64,000 bases of DNA from Paracoccus albicereus (lineage in GTDB: Bacteria > Pseudomonadota > Alphaproteobacteria > Rhodobacterales > Rhodobacteraceae), in assembly GCF_024359525.1 (NCBI RefSeq), contig NZ_JAKZEU010000002.1:62001-126000 (forward strand). Direction: 5' to 3'. The first letter of the stretch is position 1, and the number at the start of each line of letters is the position of its first letter. The position numbers were made by a program, and so were the translations under genes. Below the pieces are notes generated by a model. The model saw only the letters and a list, made by a program, of their open reading frames with translations, was not told the origin of the DNA and did no database searches. Below, piece by piece: positions 27,240 through 36,477 of this stretch.

Positions 27240-27251
27240 ACCGTCATTTCG

Positions 27252-28262
27252 TCACAACAGGAAAAGATGCGCGAAGATGAGCGCTTGGCCCAGCAGGAAC
27301 AACGTGTCCGCGGCGATCAGGGCGATACCGTTCAGCCCTGGCGCCAGCAGCTTCTGCAACGAGGTTTTGACCCCGAGGGCCGAGATCGCGATGACCAGAA
27401 GGAAGCGCGACCCATCGTTGATGAAGCTCAGCAGTGCCTCGGGCAGGGGGACCGTGTTGCGCACGATCATCAGCGCGACGAAGGCGATCACGAACCACGG
27501 CAGGCCGGCGGCGCCCCCGGAATCCTTGCGGTAGATCAGCGAGATCAGCAGCAACACAACCGGCAGCATCGCGACACGGAGCAGCTTGGTGAAGGTGGCG
27601 ATGTCGCCGGCGCTGTCGCTGACCGAATAGCCTGCACCGACGACCTGGGCCACGTCGTGGATCGTGGCGCCGATCATGTAGCCGCTTTCGACGTCCGCTG
27701 CGCCGAGATAGGTAAACAGCAGCGGATAGACGACCATCGCCAGCGTCGACATCGCTGTAACGCCCACAACCGTCAAAAGGACGTCTTCCTCCTTCAGCAG
27801 CCGCTTGGGCACGACCGCGGCGATGGCCAGCGCGGCTGATGCGCCGCAAATCGCGACCGCACCGCCGCTGAGCAAACCGAAGGCCGCGCTCCGGCCCGCC
27901 AGCCGCGCGAAGACAATGCCACCCAGAATTGTCGCGGCCAGCATGACGACGACGCCGACGATCGGGGCGACGCCAAGCTGGGAAACGTCGGTGAAGGTCA
28001 GTCGTAATCCCAGAAGCGCAACCCCGAGCCGCAGCAGCGTGCTCGATGCAAAGCCGATCCCCTCGGCCGTGCCGGGCTGATCGTTCATGAAGTTGAACGC
28101 CATCCCGATCAACAGCGCGAACAGCATCGCGGGCGCCGCATAGTGTTCAGACAGAAAGCTCGATGCCAGCGCGATGGTGATGGCCAGGATCAGTCCACCG
28201 CGGTTGCGCCCGAGCCACCGGATCGCTCGCCGTCGCGTCGGTGCGGCATCACGACTGATCAT
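27252..28262 (-). CDS. YeiH/CuyZ-type putative sulfite or sulfate exporter
   Basis: This 336-residue membrane protein of the UPF0324 (YeiH) family has about ten helices. The family signatures are GGAVAICGASAALAIAAV and GATIHDVAQVVGAGYS. It is last in an operon behind a racemase and an L-cysteate sulfo-lyase, and its start overlaps the racemase stop by 4 bp. Desulfonation of cysteate releases sulfite, which is toxic, so export of sulfite or of sulfate derived from it is the natural role. Homologues next to cuyA in other Rhodobacterales are called CuyZ; that this protein is the same is inference from family and context. Confidence 0.82.
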   Translation of the reverse strand: MISRDAAPTRRRAIRWLGRNRGGLILAITIALASSFLSEHYAAPAMLFALLIGMAFNFMNDQPGTAEGIGFASSTLLRLGVALLGLRLTFTDVSQLGVAPIVGVVVMLAATILGGIVFARLAGRSAAFGLLSGGAVAICGASAALAIAAVVPKRLLKEEDVLLTVVGVTAMSTLAMVVYPLLFTYLGAADVESGYMIGATIHDVAQVVGAGYSVSDSAGDIATFTKLLRVAMLPVVLLLISLIYRKDSGGAAGLPWFVIAFVALMIVRNTVPLPEALLSFINDGSRFLLVIAISALGVKTSLQKLLAPGLNGIALIAADTLFLLGQALIFAHLFLL

Positions 28263-28972
28263 GGTCGGTGCACGGATTGCGATGGCGTGCCTGTCGAAAA
28301 TGAAACGATAGCCTCCGCCAAACGGTCGAGCGTGTCGAAGGCCGTCACGTCGGGCGAAACCGCCTTGGCAATCAGCGAAAATTCAGTGCAGGCGATCATC
28401 TGCACGTTCGCGCCGCGCGTGAGCAGGGCGGCGGAGGCCCGCATGAGCGACGCCTGCGCTTCGGGCTGCGGACCCTGCGCCTTGATCTGGCGGATCGCGG
28501 CCAGGCTCGCCGCTTCGTCCTCGACGTAAAGGCCGGTCAGGCCGTGGCGCGTCAGCGCGTCGTCGAACAATCCAACCTTGCGGATCGCCGGTGAGCCCAG
28601 GATGCCGATCCTGCCGCCAGCACCGTTAAGGTTGGCAGCATGGGAAACGGACATCTCGATCATGTCCAAAAGCGGAACCTTGACCGACGCGCGGATCGCG
28701 TCGGCGTAGTGATGCGCGGTATTGCAGGGGATCGCCAAAGCTTCCGCGCCAGCGGCGACCAGCCGCCCTGCCGCATCGGCCAGGACAGGCCCGGGATCGT
28801 CACCCGTCCCCTCGATCAGATGGGCGATGCGCGACGGGATCTGCGGGTTCTGATCCACGATCAGCGGGATATGGTCGGCGTCGTCTTGCGCTACGACGCC
28901 CGCCATGACCTTCTGCATGATCAGGATCGTCGCTTCGGGACCCATCCCGCCCAGAATGCCAACTCGTCGCAT
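28259..28972 (-). CDS. Aspartate/glutamate racemase family protein
   Basis: This 237-residue PLP-independent racemase has the two catalytic cysteines in [14 protein letters not shown] and in [10 protein letters not shown], and the N-terminal [12 protein letters not shown]. It lies between an L-cysteate sulfo-lyase and its probable exporter, 86 bp after the lyase stop and overlapping the exporter start. A racemase here would convert D-cysteate or a related D-amino acid into the form the lyase can use. Aspartate as substrate is also possible because cysteate is its sulfonate analogue. Confidence 0.85.
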   Translation of the reverse strand: MRRVGILGGMGPEATILIMQKVMAGVVAQDDADHIPLIVDQNPQIPSRIAHLIEGTGDDPGPVLADAAGRLVAAGAEALAIPCNTAHHYADAIRASVKVPLLDMIEMSVSHAANLNGAGGRIGILGSPAIRKVGLFDDALTRHGLTGLYVEDEAASLAAIRQIKAQGPQPEAQASLMRASAALLTRGANVQMIACTEFSLIAKAVSPDVTAFDTLDRLAEAIVSFSTGTPSQSVHRP

Positions 28973-29058
28973 CAGCGCAGCGGCCCCGCTGGGACACCGT
29001 GGCTCGGAAGCTCCTGCCGTCGGGTGAAGGTTTCGGCCGATCGCGCAGGCATCTGCAA

Positions 29059-30081
29059 TCAGGCGTTTGCCATCGTCCGTTCGCCATCGGCGAAGACGGC
29101 GTCATAGCCGAAGAGCGCAGCCGAGCCGCCGGTGTGCAGGAACACCACCCGATCGCCCTTGGCAAAACGACCCTTGCGGCAATAGTCGATCAGACCTGCC
29201 GCACCTTTGCCGGAATAGACCGGGTCGAGCAGGATCCCCTCCAGTTCCGCGAACATCCGGATCGCTTCGACCGTATCCTCCCGCGGGATGCCGTAGCCCG
29301 CGCCAACGTAGTCGCTGTCGGCGACCACGTCCTCGCGCTTCACGACGCCGGGGCAGCCAAGCTTCTCCGCCGTCCTTTCGGCCAACGCGAAGACATTGGC
29401 CTCCTGCTTGTCCTTGGGCGCACGCACGCCGATGCCGGTCAGCGGAATGCCCGCATTGGTAGCCTTCAGGCCCACGATCAGCCCGGCCTGCGTGCCGGCG
29501 GAACCGGTCGCCGTCACCAGATGGTCGATCCGCAGGCTGCGATCGTTCGACTGACCCAGCAGTTCGAACGCGCAGTTGACGTAGCCGAGCGCCCCGGTCG
29601 GGTTCGAGCCGCCGCCCGGGATGACGTAGACCTTGCGGCCCTTGGCTCTCAGATCCTCGGCCACTGCCTCCATCTCGGCCTGCATGTCCATCCCACCGGC
29701 GCGCTTCGAGGTCGATGCGCCGTGCAGATGGTCCAGCAGGACGTTGCCGTTGCCATTGTAGTTGCGGTCGTTGGACTCGGTGCGATCCTCCAACAGAATG
29801 TGGCAGTCCATGCCCAGCTTCGCGGCGAAGGCGGCGGTCTGGCGGGCGTGGTTCGATTGTGTCGCGCCTTGGGTCATCACCGTGTCGGCGCCCATTGCCT
29901 GCGCCTCGGCCATCAGGAACTCCAGCTTGCGAGTCTTGTTGCCACCAGTCGAAAGACCCGTGCAATCGTCGCGCTTGATCCAGATCTCGGGTCCGCCAAG
30001 CTCTGCCGTCAGGCGCGACAGCTTTTCCAGCGGTGTCGGAAGATGCGCCAGGTGGATGCGCGGAAAACGAGCGAGATGCAT
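29059..30081 (-). CDS. cuyA: L-cysteate sulfo-lyase (D-cysteine desulfhydrase family)
   Basis: This 340-residue PLP enzyme belongs to the ACC deaminase / D-cysteine desulfhydrase family. The probable PLP lysine is K49 in [12 protein letters not shown]. Other hallmarks are [17 protein letters not shown] and [15 protein letters not shown]. CuyA converts L-cysteate to pyruvate, sulfite and ammonia, using it as a carbon source. The choice of CuyA over plain D-cysteine desulfhydrase rests on similarity of the sequence pattern and on the exporter in the same operon. The start has AGGAGAGG before ATG 30081. The intergenic gap to folD (237 bp) holds the divergent promoters. Confidence 0.78.
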   Translation of the reverse strand: MHLARFPRIHLAHLPTPLEKLSRLTAELGGPEIWIKRDDCTGLSTGGNKTRKLEFLMAEAQAMGADTVMTQGATQSNHARQTAAFAAKLGMDCHILLEDRTESNDRNYNGNGNVLLDHLHGASTSKRAGGMDMQAEMEAVAEDLRAKGRKVYVIPGGGSNPTGALGYVNCAFELLGQSNDRSLRIDHLVTATGSAGTQAGLIVGLKATNAGIPLTGIGVRAPKDKQEANVFALAERTAEKLGCPGVVKREDVVADSDYVGAGYGIPREDTVEAIRMFAELEGILLDPVYSGKGAAGLIDYCRKGRFAKGDRVVFLHTGGSAALFGYDAVFADGERTMANA

Positions 30082-30318
30082 GGACCTCTCCTGATCAACG
30101 TGGTTCGGGCGACCTTCTCACAGCCAGCGGCGGGCGGCCATTGCGAAATCCGTCCGACCATTGCCATCGACAAGGCGAGGACCGCCACAGGCAAGCCAAG
30201 GGTCATTCGCAGACCGGTCGATCGTCCAAGGCCCGAACGCGTCATCCTTATTTCCCCCTCCCCATTGCGTGACGGATTGCTTAATCATCCGCTCGCAGAT
30301 CAACGGACGAGGAACGGC

Positions 30319-31212
30319 ATGAGCGCGACGATCATCGACGGCAAGGCGATTGCGGCAGAGCTGCGGGCGCGGATCGCAAAGCAGGTCGAAACGTTGAAGC
30401 GTGATCAGGGGATTACCCCGGGCCTTGCCGTCGTGCTGGTCGGCGAGGACCCGGCAAGCCAGATCTATGTTCGTTCGAAGGGCAAGCAGACGGTCGAAGC
30501 CGGGATGCAAAGCTTCGAGCACAAGCTAGACCCCGATGCGTCAGAAGAGGACCTTCTGGCGCTGATCCGTCGGTTGAACGACGATCCGGCGGTGCATGGC
30601 ATTCTTGTCCAATTGCCGCTGCCGAACCATCTCGACGAGGATCTGGTGATCAACACCATCGCGCCCGAGAAGGATGTTGATGGTTTTCACATCTCGAACG
30701 TGGGTCTGCTGGGGACCGGGCAGAAAAGCATGGTGCCCTGCACGCCGCTGGGTTGCCTGATGATGCTGCGCGCCCATCACGGTTCGCTGTCGGGCATGGA
30801 TGCGGTGGTCATCGGACGGTCGAACATCGTCGGCAAGCCGATGGCGCAGCTTCTGTTGGGTGACAGCTGTACGGTCACGATTGCGCACAGCCGCACGAAG
30901 GATCTGGCCGATGTCGTGCGCCGCGCCGATATCGTTGTCGCGGCGGTCGGTCGACCCCAGATGGTGCCGGGCGACTGGATCAAGCCGGGCGCCACGGTCA
31001 TCGATGTCGGGATCAACCGCATTGTCGACGACACCGGAACGACACGTCTGGTCGGCGATTGCGATTTCGACACCTGTGCCGCCATCGCGGGCGCGATCAC
31101 GCCGGTGCCGGGGGGCGTGGGTCCGATGACGATCGCCTGCCTACTGGCCAACACCCTGACCGCCTGCTGCCGCGCGAATGGCTTTCCCGAACCAGAGGGG
31201 CTGACGGCCTAG
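30319..31212 (+). CDS. folD: Bifunctional methylenetetrahydrofolate dehydrogenase / cyclohydrolase
   Basis: This 297-residue FolD interconverts 5,10-methylene-, methenyl- and 10-formyl-tetrahydrofolate in the cytosol. It has [17 protein letters not shown] with the catalytic Lys region, [23 protein letters not shown] and the NADP-binding [25 protein letters not shown] closes the fold. The ATG at 30319 follows GAGGA. Its stop codon TAG (31210-31212) interlocks with the stop of the convergent glycosyltransferase gene in the single palindrome CTAG. Confidence 0.96.
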   Translation: MSATIIDGKAIAAELRARIAKQVETLKRDQGITPGLAVVLVGEDPASQIYVRSKGKQTVEAGMQSFEHKLDPDASEEDLLALIRRLNDDPAVHGILVQLPLPNHLDEDLVINTIAPEKDVDGFHISNVGLLGTGQKSMVPCTPLGCLMMLRAHHGSLSGMDAVVIGRSNIVGKPMAQLLLGDSCTVTIAHSRTKDLADVVRRADIVVAAVGRPQMVPGDWIKPGATVIDVGINRIVDDTGTTRLVGDCDFDTCAAIAGAITPVPGGVGPMTIACLLANTLTACCRANGFPEPEGLTA

Positions 31213-32129
31213 GCCGCGAAAAGCCTCGCCAGGTGCGTCTCCAGCCGCGCGATCTGCGGTGCCAGATCGCGTGCTCGCATGCGGCGGCTGACCGGCACAT
31301 GGGGCGGCCAGAAACCAAGCCTGCCCGCCTCTGCCCGCGCGATCAGCCAATCGGCTTCGGGCATGCCGTCCCCGATCCTGTAATCCGTGCCCTCCAGCCG
31401 CAGTCGCAGCGCCTCGGCCATGCCGCCGCGCGCGCGACCGTCGAGCCTGCAGGACGCGTGGGCAACGACGTCGGGCGCATGCCGGACCGACAGTCCCGCC
31501 TTCTTCATCCGCCGCACCAGATCGGTATCCTCGCCGGTCGTCAGCGCGCGAAAGCCGCCGGTGCGGTCATAGGCCGTCCTTGTCAGCGCGAGGCTCGCCC
31601 CAGCAGCCTCTCCGTGATGAACGTCCGGATTGGCGGCTTCCGGTGCATGTCGCCGATAGAAGGCAAGCACCAACTCGCGGTAGCGACCCTCAAGAGTTGC
31701 CGGTCCGGGATCCATGCCCGACAGGATCGACGATTCCTCTGGCATCGCCTCGACGCGTCCGCAGACGGCATCATGGTGCGACAGATGGGCGAGCGTGTTT
31801 GCGACCCAGTCCTGGGCCACGATGCAATCGGCGTCCGTGGTCAGGATGGCCTTGATCGACAGGTGCTTGGTTAGGGCGTGGTTGCAACCGATCGTCCGCG
31901 CCGAACCGACGCCCCCCGCAGTGATTGCGCCGCGATCGATGATGTCAAGGCGCAACCCGCTTTCCGTGGCCGTGCGTCTTGCGGCAGCGATAGTGCCGTC
32001 ATTGGTACCATTGACGACGAGAACGGTCAGAATGTCCTTCGCCTGCGGCGCGATCGCGGCAAGGCAGGCGCCGATCCGCGCTTCCTCGTTTCGCGCGGGA
32101 ATGACAATCGCTGCGATGGGATCATTCAT
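31209..32129 (-). CDS. Glycosyltransferase family 2
   Basis: This 306-residue GT-A enzyme starts [19 protein letters not shown] and has the metal-binding [10 protein letters not shown] and a later [10 protein letters not shown]. It lacks membrane helices, so it should act at the cytoplasmic face on a lipid- or soluble-linked acceptor. It is the seventh and last gene of the operon, and its start overlaps the methyltransferase stop by 4 bp. The position after deacetylase and methyltransferase genes suggests it decorates the same glycan. Its stop shares CTAG with the folD stop. Confidence 0.85.
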   Translation of the reverse strand: MNDPIAAIVIPARNEEARIGACLAAIAPQAKDILTVLVVNGTNDGTIAAARRTATESGLRLDIIDRGAITAGGVGSARTIGCNHALTKHLSIKAILTTDADCIVAQDWVANTLAHLSHHDAVCGRVEAMPEESSILSGMDPGPATLEGRYRELVLAFYRRHAPEAANPDVHHGEAAGASLALTRTAYDRTGGFRALTTGEDTDLVRRMKKAGLSVRHAPDVVAHASCRLDGRARGGMAEALRLRLEGTDYRIGDGMPEADWLIARAEAGRLGFWPPHVPVSRRMRARDLAPQIARLETHLARLFAA

Positions 32130-32677
32130 TTCGGCAAACCCCGATCGATGCGATAGCGTGTCTCCTGGCGGACCGGTTCGAAGCGATGCCCGGTGGCTGC
32201 GTCGGTGAAGATCGCCAGTGTCTCTTCGCCCTGCAGCGAATGCGCCGTGTCCCCTAGATAGGTAACGAGGATCAGTTCTGCCGTCGGCCATCGCCCTTCG
32301 ATATCTGCGGCAAGATCACGGATCGTTTCGGCACCGAGGAAATACAGGAATTCTGACAGGACGATGAGATCGAACTCTTCATTCGGCAGCGGGCAAGGAT
32401 ACAGGTCGCGGATGAAGCTGGCTTCGGGAACGCGTCGTCGCGCTGCCTCGATCGCGCGTTCGACGGCATCCATGCCGACATACCGCCCGCATCGCGGCGC
32501 CAGATGCTGTGCCAGCGCACCGTTGCCGCAACCGATCTCGAACCCGGCATCATATGCGTCGCGCGAGAGGGCGTCGGCCGTTGCGGCAAACTTCGCCTGT
32601 TCATAGACGCCGTCGAAATCCCACGGGTCGTCGGTTCCGGCGTAAAGACGTTGCAGTTCGGTCAGAGGCACGCTCAT
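32126..32677 (-). CDS. NodS-like SAM-dependent methyltransferase
   Basis: This 183-residue class I methyltransferase has SAM motif I at FEIGCGNGALAQHL (46-59). Its N-terminus, DPWDFDGVYEQAKFAATADA, is like the NodS group, whose founding member N-methylates the deacetylated amine of Nod-factor chitooligosaccharides. It directly follows a PIG-L deacetylase gene (4-bp overlap), repeating the NodB-NodS deacetylation and N-methylation logic with a different deacetylase fold. The substrate is inferred, not shown. The ATG at 32677 starts the family region; the open frame further upstream is antisense of the deacetylase gene. Confidence 0.8.
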   Translation of the reverse strand: MSVPLTELQRLYAGTDDPWDFDGVYEQAKFAATADALSRDAYDAGFEIGCGNGALAQHLAPRCGRYVGMDAVERAIEAARRRVPEASFIRDLYPCPLPNEEFDLIVLSEFLYFLGAETIRDLAADIEGRWPTAELILVTYLGDTAHSLQGEETLAIFTDAATGHRFEPVRQETRYRIDRGLPK

Positions 32678-33381
32678 TCGGCGACCTTCCAGAAGATCTC
32701 GGCATTGTCCACGAAAGCGGTGACGAAGTCGTCTGTCATCGCAAATCCGCTCGGGTCGTCCTCGACAAGGCGGCCTCGCTGACTTGCATGAGCCTCGATG
32801 GCGGCAAGCTTTGCGGCGCGCGCATCGCCGATGGGCAGAAAGACCGCCTGCTTTTCCGGAAGCCTGCGGTCGAAATCGGGGTCGTCCCACCGGCTCCAGA
32901 CAGGATAGGCGAAGATTTGCAGGTCGGGCGCAAGACGGGACATGCGCGCTCCGATGTCGGCGGTTGCGCGGTGATCTTCGTGGTGATCTTCCGCACTTGT
33001 TACGAACACACGCCGGACATGGCTGGCGGCGCATTCTGCGACCAAGGCTTCCGCTACGGCGTCGCGATCGCTGGCGCCCAGCCAACCGTCCGGATGGTCG
33101 AGAAAATTCAGATCGTCTGCACTTCCACCCAGTTCGGCGACCGCATTCCGCATCTCATTCCGTCGCGCTTCGGCCAGGCGAGCGGGTGGCCATTGTTGCG
33201 AATTGGGATGGGATGCGCTGCCATCGGTCATGCACACGACGCGCGCACCGTGATTGCGAAAAGCATAGGCCAGCAGCCCGCCGCAGCCCAGACTTTCATC
33301 ATCAGGATGCGGTGCCAGCACCATGATGGGTGCCCAGCCCGTCAGCCAAGCGGGATCCACGACGACGCCCCCGGGCATCAT
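32674..33381 (-). CDS. PIG-L family N-deacetylase
   Basis: This 235-residue zinc hydrolase of the PIG-L/LmbE family has the AHPDDE motif (PHPDDESLGCGG, H25, D27, D28) and the second His cluster EDHHEDHRAT. Family members remove N-acetyl groups from GlcNAc attached to inositol, lipids or thiols. It is the fifth gene of the glycan operon, overlapping both neighbours by 4 bp. It probably unmasks an amine on a sugar made by the preceding glycosyltransferases, which the next gene product may methylate. Confidence 0.9.
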   Translation of the reverse strand: MMPGGVVVDPAWLTGWAPIMVLAPHPDDESLGCGGLLAYAFRNHGARVVCMTDGSASHPNSQQWPPARLAEARRNEMRNAVAELGGSADDLNFLDHPDGWLGASDRDAVAEALVAECAASHVRRVFVTSAEDHHEDHRATADIGARMSRLAPDLQIFAYPVWSRWDDPDFDRRLPEKQAVFLPIGDARAAKLAAIEAHASQRGRLVEDDPSGFAMTDDFVTAFVDNAEIFWKVAE

Positions 33382-34475
33382 TCCAGCAGCCCCCAGATCG
33401 ATTCCGAGCTTTGAAGCGCGTGGTCGGCGACGCGCATCATGAACGCGTCCCGTGCGGCCTGCCGCATATAGACGGCAAGATCGCGCGCCTTTCGACCGGT
33501 GATTGACCCGTCGGCGAAATGCCCCATCCCCACACCTTGCTCCACGGCGCGGATCGCATCGAGGCCGATCGCTTCAGTCAGCAATCGCGCCGACAACGAC
33601 AAAGCGACGGCCCGATCAGGCTGGTCGCATGCAGCCGTCGCCTGTCGCGCGGCTTTCGCGATCAAGGGTGCCGCGGCGGCCGCCCGGATCAGGATGTCTG
33701 TCAGGCGGAGCTTCTGCGCCTCCGCATCAAGCCGCCCGCGGTCGCGGAGCGTGGTGGCCGCTGCTTCCACGAGACCGATAGCACCGCCCAGTTGCAGTGC
33801 TGCGATACGCCAGACCCCACCGTGAAAATACGGCTCGATCACGTAATCAGCTGCGCCGCCGATCCAGCCGACGGGTTCGATGCCGTTCATGTCGTAGCTT
33901 CCCGACCGCGTGGCGCGCATACCGCTCATCTGCCAGCGTCCCGCGTCGGCGCGGGACGGATCGGTGACATCGACAAGGGCCAACCGGACTTCAGGACCGG
34001 AATCGACCGTGACCACGGCATGGCTCACCGCGCCCAGCCCTGAGGCGAAGATCTTACCGCCCCTCAGCGTCCTGCCGTCCTTGTCCAGCGTGACGGGGAC
34101 CTCGCCGTCTGCACCCCAGACGCCGAGAAACCCGCCCTGCGCGACGAAGCGTTCGACCCTGTTTCGCAAACCGTCGTCAGCATACAGCGTGACCAGCTGC
34201 CGTGCATTGACGTGACCTTCCCACAGCCGGGCCACGGAAAGGTTCGCCCCAGCGACCCGCATCAGCCGGCGCGCGGTCAGGGCGGGATCGGCACTGCCAT
34301 CATCGCTGAGCAGTCCTGCCTGACGAAGGACATCGACCGATCCTGCGATGTCAGCCTGATCGCGATCCTCGGCCGGGGCAGCCTGTTCAAGCCGGCGCAG
34401 CGCCGCGTCGAAGCCGGCGGTGGTCGAAGCGATATCGCCGCCGATAGGGCGGAGCGGCGGAAGGTGATCCATCAT
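33378..34475 (-). CDS. Acyl-CoA dehydrogenase-like flavoprotein
   Basis: This 365-residue protein has the overall fold of acyl-CoA dehydrogenases: a helical N-terminus, a middle beta domain (GFLGVWGADGEVPVTL, GGKIFASGLGAVSHAVV) and a C-terminal four-helix part. The usual C-terminal catalytic Glu context is not evident. Divergent members of this family include flavin monooxygenases and enzymes acting on amino groups. Lying between a GT4 gene and a PIG-L gene with 4-bp overlaps on both sides, it probably oxidises or hydroxylates an intermediate of the glycan pathway, not a fatty acid. The start is ATGATG at 34475. Confidence 0.75.
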   Translation of the reverse strand: MMDHLPPLRPIGGDIASTTAGFDAALRRLEQAAPAEDRDQADIAGSVDVLRQAGLLSDDGSADPALTARRLMRVAGANLSVARLWEGHVNARQLVTLYADDGLRNRVERFVAQGGFLGVWGADGEVPVTLDKDGRTLRGGKIFASGLGAVSHAVVTVDSGPEVRLALVDVTDPSRADAGRWQMSGMRATRSGSYDMNGIEPVGWIGGAADYVIEPYFHGGVWRIAALQLGGAIGLVEAAATTLRDRGRLDAEAQKLRLTDILIRAAAAAPLIAKAARQATAACDQPDRAVALSLSARLLTEAIGLDAIRAVEQGVGMGHFADGSITGRKARDLAVYMRQAARDAFMMRVADHALQSSESIWGLLE

Positions 34476-35491
34476 GCATTCATTCCCTGGGTGGCCGGCG
34501 TCACCATCGCATTGATCAGCGTGCGCCAGCGCGTCGCAACCGTGGAGAGGCGGAAAGACGGGTTCGCCACGACATGCGGTGGCCAAGCCTGCCAGTTTCG
34601 CAGACGCTGGGCCACCCGCGCTGCATCGAATCCGTCCAGGCGCTGATCGGGATCGGTGACCACTTCATCATTCGCGCCCAAGCCGCGTTGCACGAGGACG
34701 GGCGTTCCGACGGCATTGGCTTCAGCCAGGACGAGGCCGAAGGTCTCGGCGAAGCTGTCCTGCGGATAGAAGAGACAGAGAGAGTGTCTCATCCGCGCGA
34801 TCAACCTGTCATGGGGCAGGGGTCCCAGCAGCTGCGCGCCCTTGGGGACGGGGCCGGTGTCCCAGGCAAGATATCCTGGATCCGCGACCGAAAGACGCAG
34901 ATCGGGCATCAATTCGCGCAGTGCGGCGAACTGCGCAAAGACCTGCCGCAACCCCTTGTGCGGGGCGCTTGCGAACAAAAGCTGGTTCTGGTCCCGCACT
35001 GTCTCGTCGGGTGCGAGCGTTTCGTCGATGGGATTGTAGGCCACATGGATGCGCGGCCGGGGGCCGCCCGGAAGAAAGGCCGCCAGCGTATCGGCATGAC
35101 TTTGCGAGACGCAGATCACCTCGACCCCGGCCTGGCTCAGCGCCTCTCCCATCTTGCGGTTATGCTTGCCCGGGTGGATATGAAGCCATAACGTCACGGG
35201 CGTCTCAGGCCAGGACTTGCGCAGCTTGCAGGCAAGCTTCCAGGAGTTGAGCACGACCGCCATTTCCGCGGGAGGGTCATCGGGAAGGGAATCCAACGGG
35301 CAAAGACGTCCTGCGAAGCTGTCCTGCGATCCATCGCGACCCTTCTGGAAGTGGATGATCTGCAAGTCGCTCGAAAGGGCCTGTGTGACGCGAAGGACGG
35401 TCGCCTCGGTCCCCCCCAGCACCCCCGCCTTCAGGTCTGCGGGCGCATAGCCTTTGGCGCAGCATGGGTCGATGATCGCGAGATCCTTCAC
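34472..35491 (-). CDS. Glycosyltransferase family 4-like
   Basis: This 339-residue GT-B enzyme has the C-terminal donor-site stretch DSFAETFGLVLAEANAVGTP, with the EX7E glutamates of the GT4 family. A GTG at 35491 is chosen because it forms a GTGA overlap with the upstream stop, as at the other junctions. Upstream in-frame starts would extend it into the previous gene with arginine-rich sequence. It is the third gene of the operon. Donor and acceptor sugars are unknown. Confidence 0.83.
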   Translation of the reverse strand: MKDLAIIDPCCAKGYAPADLKAGVLGGTEATVLRVTQALSSDLQIIHFQKGRDGSQDSFAGRLCPLDSLPDDPPAEMAVVLNSWKLACKLRKSWPETPVTLWLHIHPGKHNRKMGEALSQAGVEVICVSQSHADTLAAFLPGGPRPRIHVAYNPIDETLAPDETVRDQNQLLFASAPHKGLRQVFAQFAALRELMPDLRLSVADPGYLAWDTGPVPKGAQLLGPLPHDRLIARMRHSLCLFYPQDSFAETFGLVLAEANAVGTPVLVQRGLGANDEVVTDPDQRLDGFDAARVAQRLRNWQAWPPHVVANPSFRLSTVATRWRTLINAMVTPATQGMNA

Positions 35492-36477
35492 GCCGCGGCC
35501 TCGCTTGCGCTGCGACCTTTCTGCCATTGACCAAGGATCGCCTCGACCGCGACGCGAGTCCCTGCGGTCATCGGCAGATTCCGCGCACAAAGCAGCGCCG
35601 GATTGCTGACCCTTTCCAGCTTCAGGTCCGGAAGGTCAATCTCGACCGGCCGGACGCGGCCGGTGCGGCGCCATTCCGCGACCCGCTCCCACACCAGCAA
35701 GCGGTCGGCCCTGCGACGCTCGCTGTCGTAATCCGTGGTCTTCGATTGCGTCAGGCTGTCTGGTGTCTCGATCTTGGTGAGCAGCAATTCAGGCACGATC
35801 CAGACGATTTCGCCATTCAGGATCAGGCGATTGCGGAATTCGCGGTCCTCCTCGATGCAATTTTCGAAACCACCGTTCCGGGCCAACGTGGCGTGGCGGA
35901 ACAGGCCAGAATTGATGTGCGTCCACTCGCCCGGCACCTGCGTGCCCATCTGCGTGTTGGGAAAGACGTCGTCGAACAGCGACTGATCACGCCGGATTTC
36001 GACCCTGCGTCCGTCCGGCAGGATCAACTCGTGATGGACCAAGGCAGCGCCGACGTCGAGGCGCTGCCCCGGCCGGTGACCGGTCGGGGCCCAGTTCAGA
36101 CACGGATCGGCGTGGATGTCCCGCGCGCACAGCACCCGCACCTGATGCAAAAGCTTGTCGCGATGGGGAATGTCGTCGGAATCATGGAAGGTGACTGCGG
36201 CGCCACCGGTCAGCAGCAAGCCCGCGTTCTTGGCGTTGGCGGTGCCAAGATTTTTGGCCAGGCGGATATAGTTGAAGTTTGGTCGCTCAAAGAACGGCCG
36301 CAGCGTCTCTTCGGTTCTGTCGCTTCCCGCATCGTCGATAACGGTCACGCGGCAATTCCACCACGACTGGTCCAGCGCCGCCCGGACAGCGATCGGTATC
36401 AGATGCGCGCGGTTGTGGGTCGGAATGATGATGTCGACCAATGGCGCGACCGGATCGTCCTGATAATCGGGTGTCAT
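35488..36477 (-). CDS. Glycosyltransferase family 2
   Basis: This 329-residue protein has an N-terminal GT-A domain (VDIIIPTHNRAHLIPIAVRA, VTVIDDAGSDRTEETL, and the metal motif FHDSDDIP) and a basic C-terminal region. There are no membrane helices. The start at 36477 overlaps the stop of the membrane glycosyltransferase by 4 bp. It is the second gene in the operon and probably extends the chain begun by the first enzyme. Confidence 0.85.
   Translation of the reverse strand: MTPDYQDDPVAPLVDIIIPTHNRAHLIPIAVRAALDQSWWNCRVTVIDDAGSDRTEETLRPFFERPNFNYIRLAKNLGTANAKNAGLLLTGGAAVTFHDSDDIPHRDKLLHQVRVLCARDIHADPCLNWAPTGHRPGQRLDVGAALVHHELILPDGRRVEIRRDQSLFDDVFPNTQMGTQVPGEWTHINSGLFRHATLARNGGFENCIEEDREFRNRLILNGEIVWIVPELLLTKIETPDSLTQSKTTDYDSERRRADRLLVWERVAEWRRTGRVRPVEIDLPDLKLERVSNPALLCARNLPMTAGTRVAVEAILGQWQKGRSASEAAA

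Noticed and set aside
28999..30318. Long in-frame upstream extension of folD
   Set aside because: The extension runs antisense through cuyA. The ATG at 30319 has a good ribosome site and matches the FolD N-terminus exactly.
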